From Planctomycetia bacterium (GTDB taxonomy: Bacteria > Planctomycetota > UBA11346), in contig SYDV01000540.1 of NCBI GenBank assembly GCA_005801395.1, positions 1 to 6,439 of the forward strand: 6,439 bases of DNA. Direction: 5' to 3'. The notes under the pieces were generated by a model. The model searched no databases. It was not told where the DNA came from and was given only the letters and a program-made list of their open reading frames with translations. Of the stretch, positions 6,396 through 6,439 are shown in pieces; positions within the stretch are counted from its first letter, which is position 1, and every line of letters begins with the position of its first letter. The position numbers and the translations under genes were made by a program.

Positions 6396-6439
6396 ATGTC
6401 TTATTCCTATCATTGCGGCATCGATCTCGGGTCGAAGCA
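6396..6439 (+). CDS. IS110-family transposase, N-terminal fragment (cut by window edge)
   Basis: Only 14 codons are inside the window: MSYSYHCGIDLGSK. The GIDLGSK motif is the first strand of the RuvC-like DEDD domain of IS110-family (Tnp_IS110) recombinases, and D10 would be the first catalytic acid. In the family a bridge RNA guides this enzyme to recombine donor and target DNA. The identification rests on this motif, the Shine-Dalgarno and the structured RNA-like leader; the C-terminal catalytic-Ser domain lies beyond the edge. Other RNase H-fold proteins open with GID-G-S/T, which limits certainty. Confidence 0.72.
   Translation, partial: MSYSYHCGIDLGSK

Larger units (their letters stand above)
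6242..6439 (+). mobile_element. IS110-family insertion sequence, left end and start of transposase (partial)
   Basis: The transposase start at 6396 and a structured upstream region identify the left end of an IS110-family element that continues past the window. The left boundary is not defined: IS110 elements often lack terminal inverted repeats, and no core dinucleotide or target duplication can be fixed without the right end. The stretch right after the preceding stop codon (6242) is the outer limit. Confidence 0.65.

Overview
The window looks like a proteobacterial chromosome with a mobile or foreign segment at its right end; this is inferred from the gene families and cannot be narrowed to a genus. 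Bases 1-4046 carry housekeeping-type genes on the + strand with TTA/GAT/GGT-rich codon use. From about 5160 to the right edge the composition changes: codons ending in C are common and the families are accessory.

Layout. (1) 1-2059 is the 3' part of a BarA-type hybrid sensor kinase, cut by the left edge inside its H-box, with the order HisKA, HATPase, two receivers and HPt. (2) 2128-2946 is a heme-oxygenase-like di-metal oxidase related to Chlamydia CADD. It has the full metal-ligand set but apparently lacks the residues that CADD sacrifices to make p-aminobenzoate. (3) 3087-4046 is a divergent ferrochelatase with a Cys-rich segment near the N-terminus. It is followed by a short repeat cluster and a strong bidirectional terminator at 4148-4186. 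(4) 4370-5025 is a HigBA-type toxin-antitoxin pair, toxin first, with a 4-base overlap and a palindromic putative operator upstream. (5) 5354-6241 is a 295-aa protein of unrecognised family with PIN-like acidic signatures. (6) 6396-6439 is the first 14 codons of an IS110-family transposase behind a strong Shine-Dalgarno.

The most unusual signal is a pair of related non-coding segments about 1 kb apart, in the same orientation. One lies directly in front of the PIN-like gene (5271-5350) and the other in front of the IS110 transposase (6268-6371). Their first 38 bases match at 30 positions without gaps. Both can then fold the same way, and the outer helix starting at the same alignment position has a different sequence in each copy but stays paired in both (TCCTC/GAGGG versus CAGGA/TCCTG). 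The IS110 copy sits where IS110-group elements encode their bridge RNA. The PIN-like gene therefore appears to have a bridge-RNA-like leader where a transposase would be expected. A transposase-less, IS110-derived element carrying a PIN-like gene is the leading hypothesis; an insertion into an older IS110 copy or a cis-regulatory leader are alternatives.
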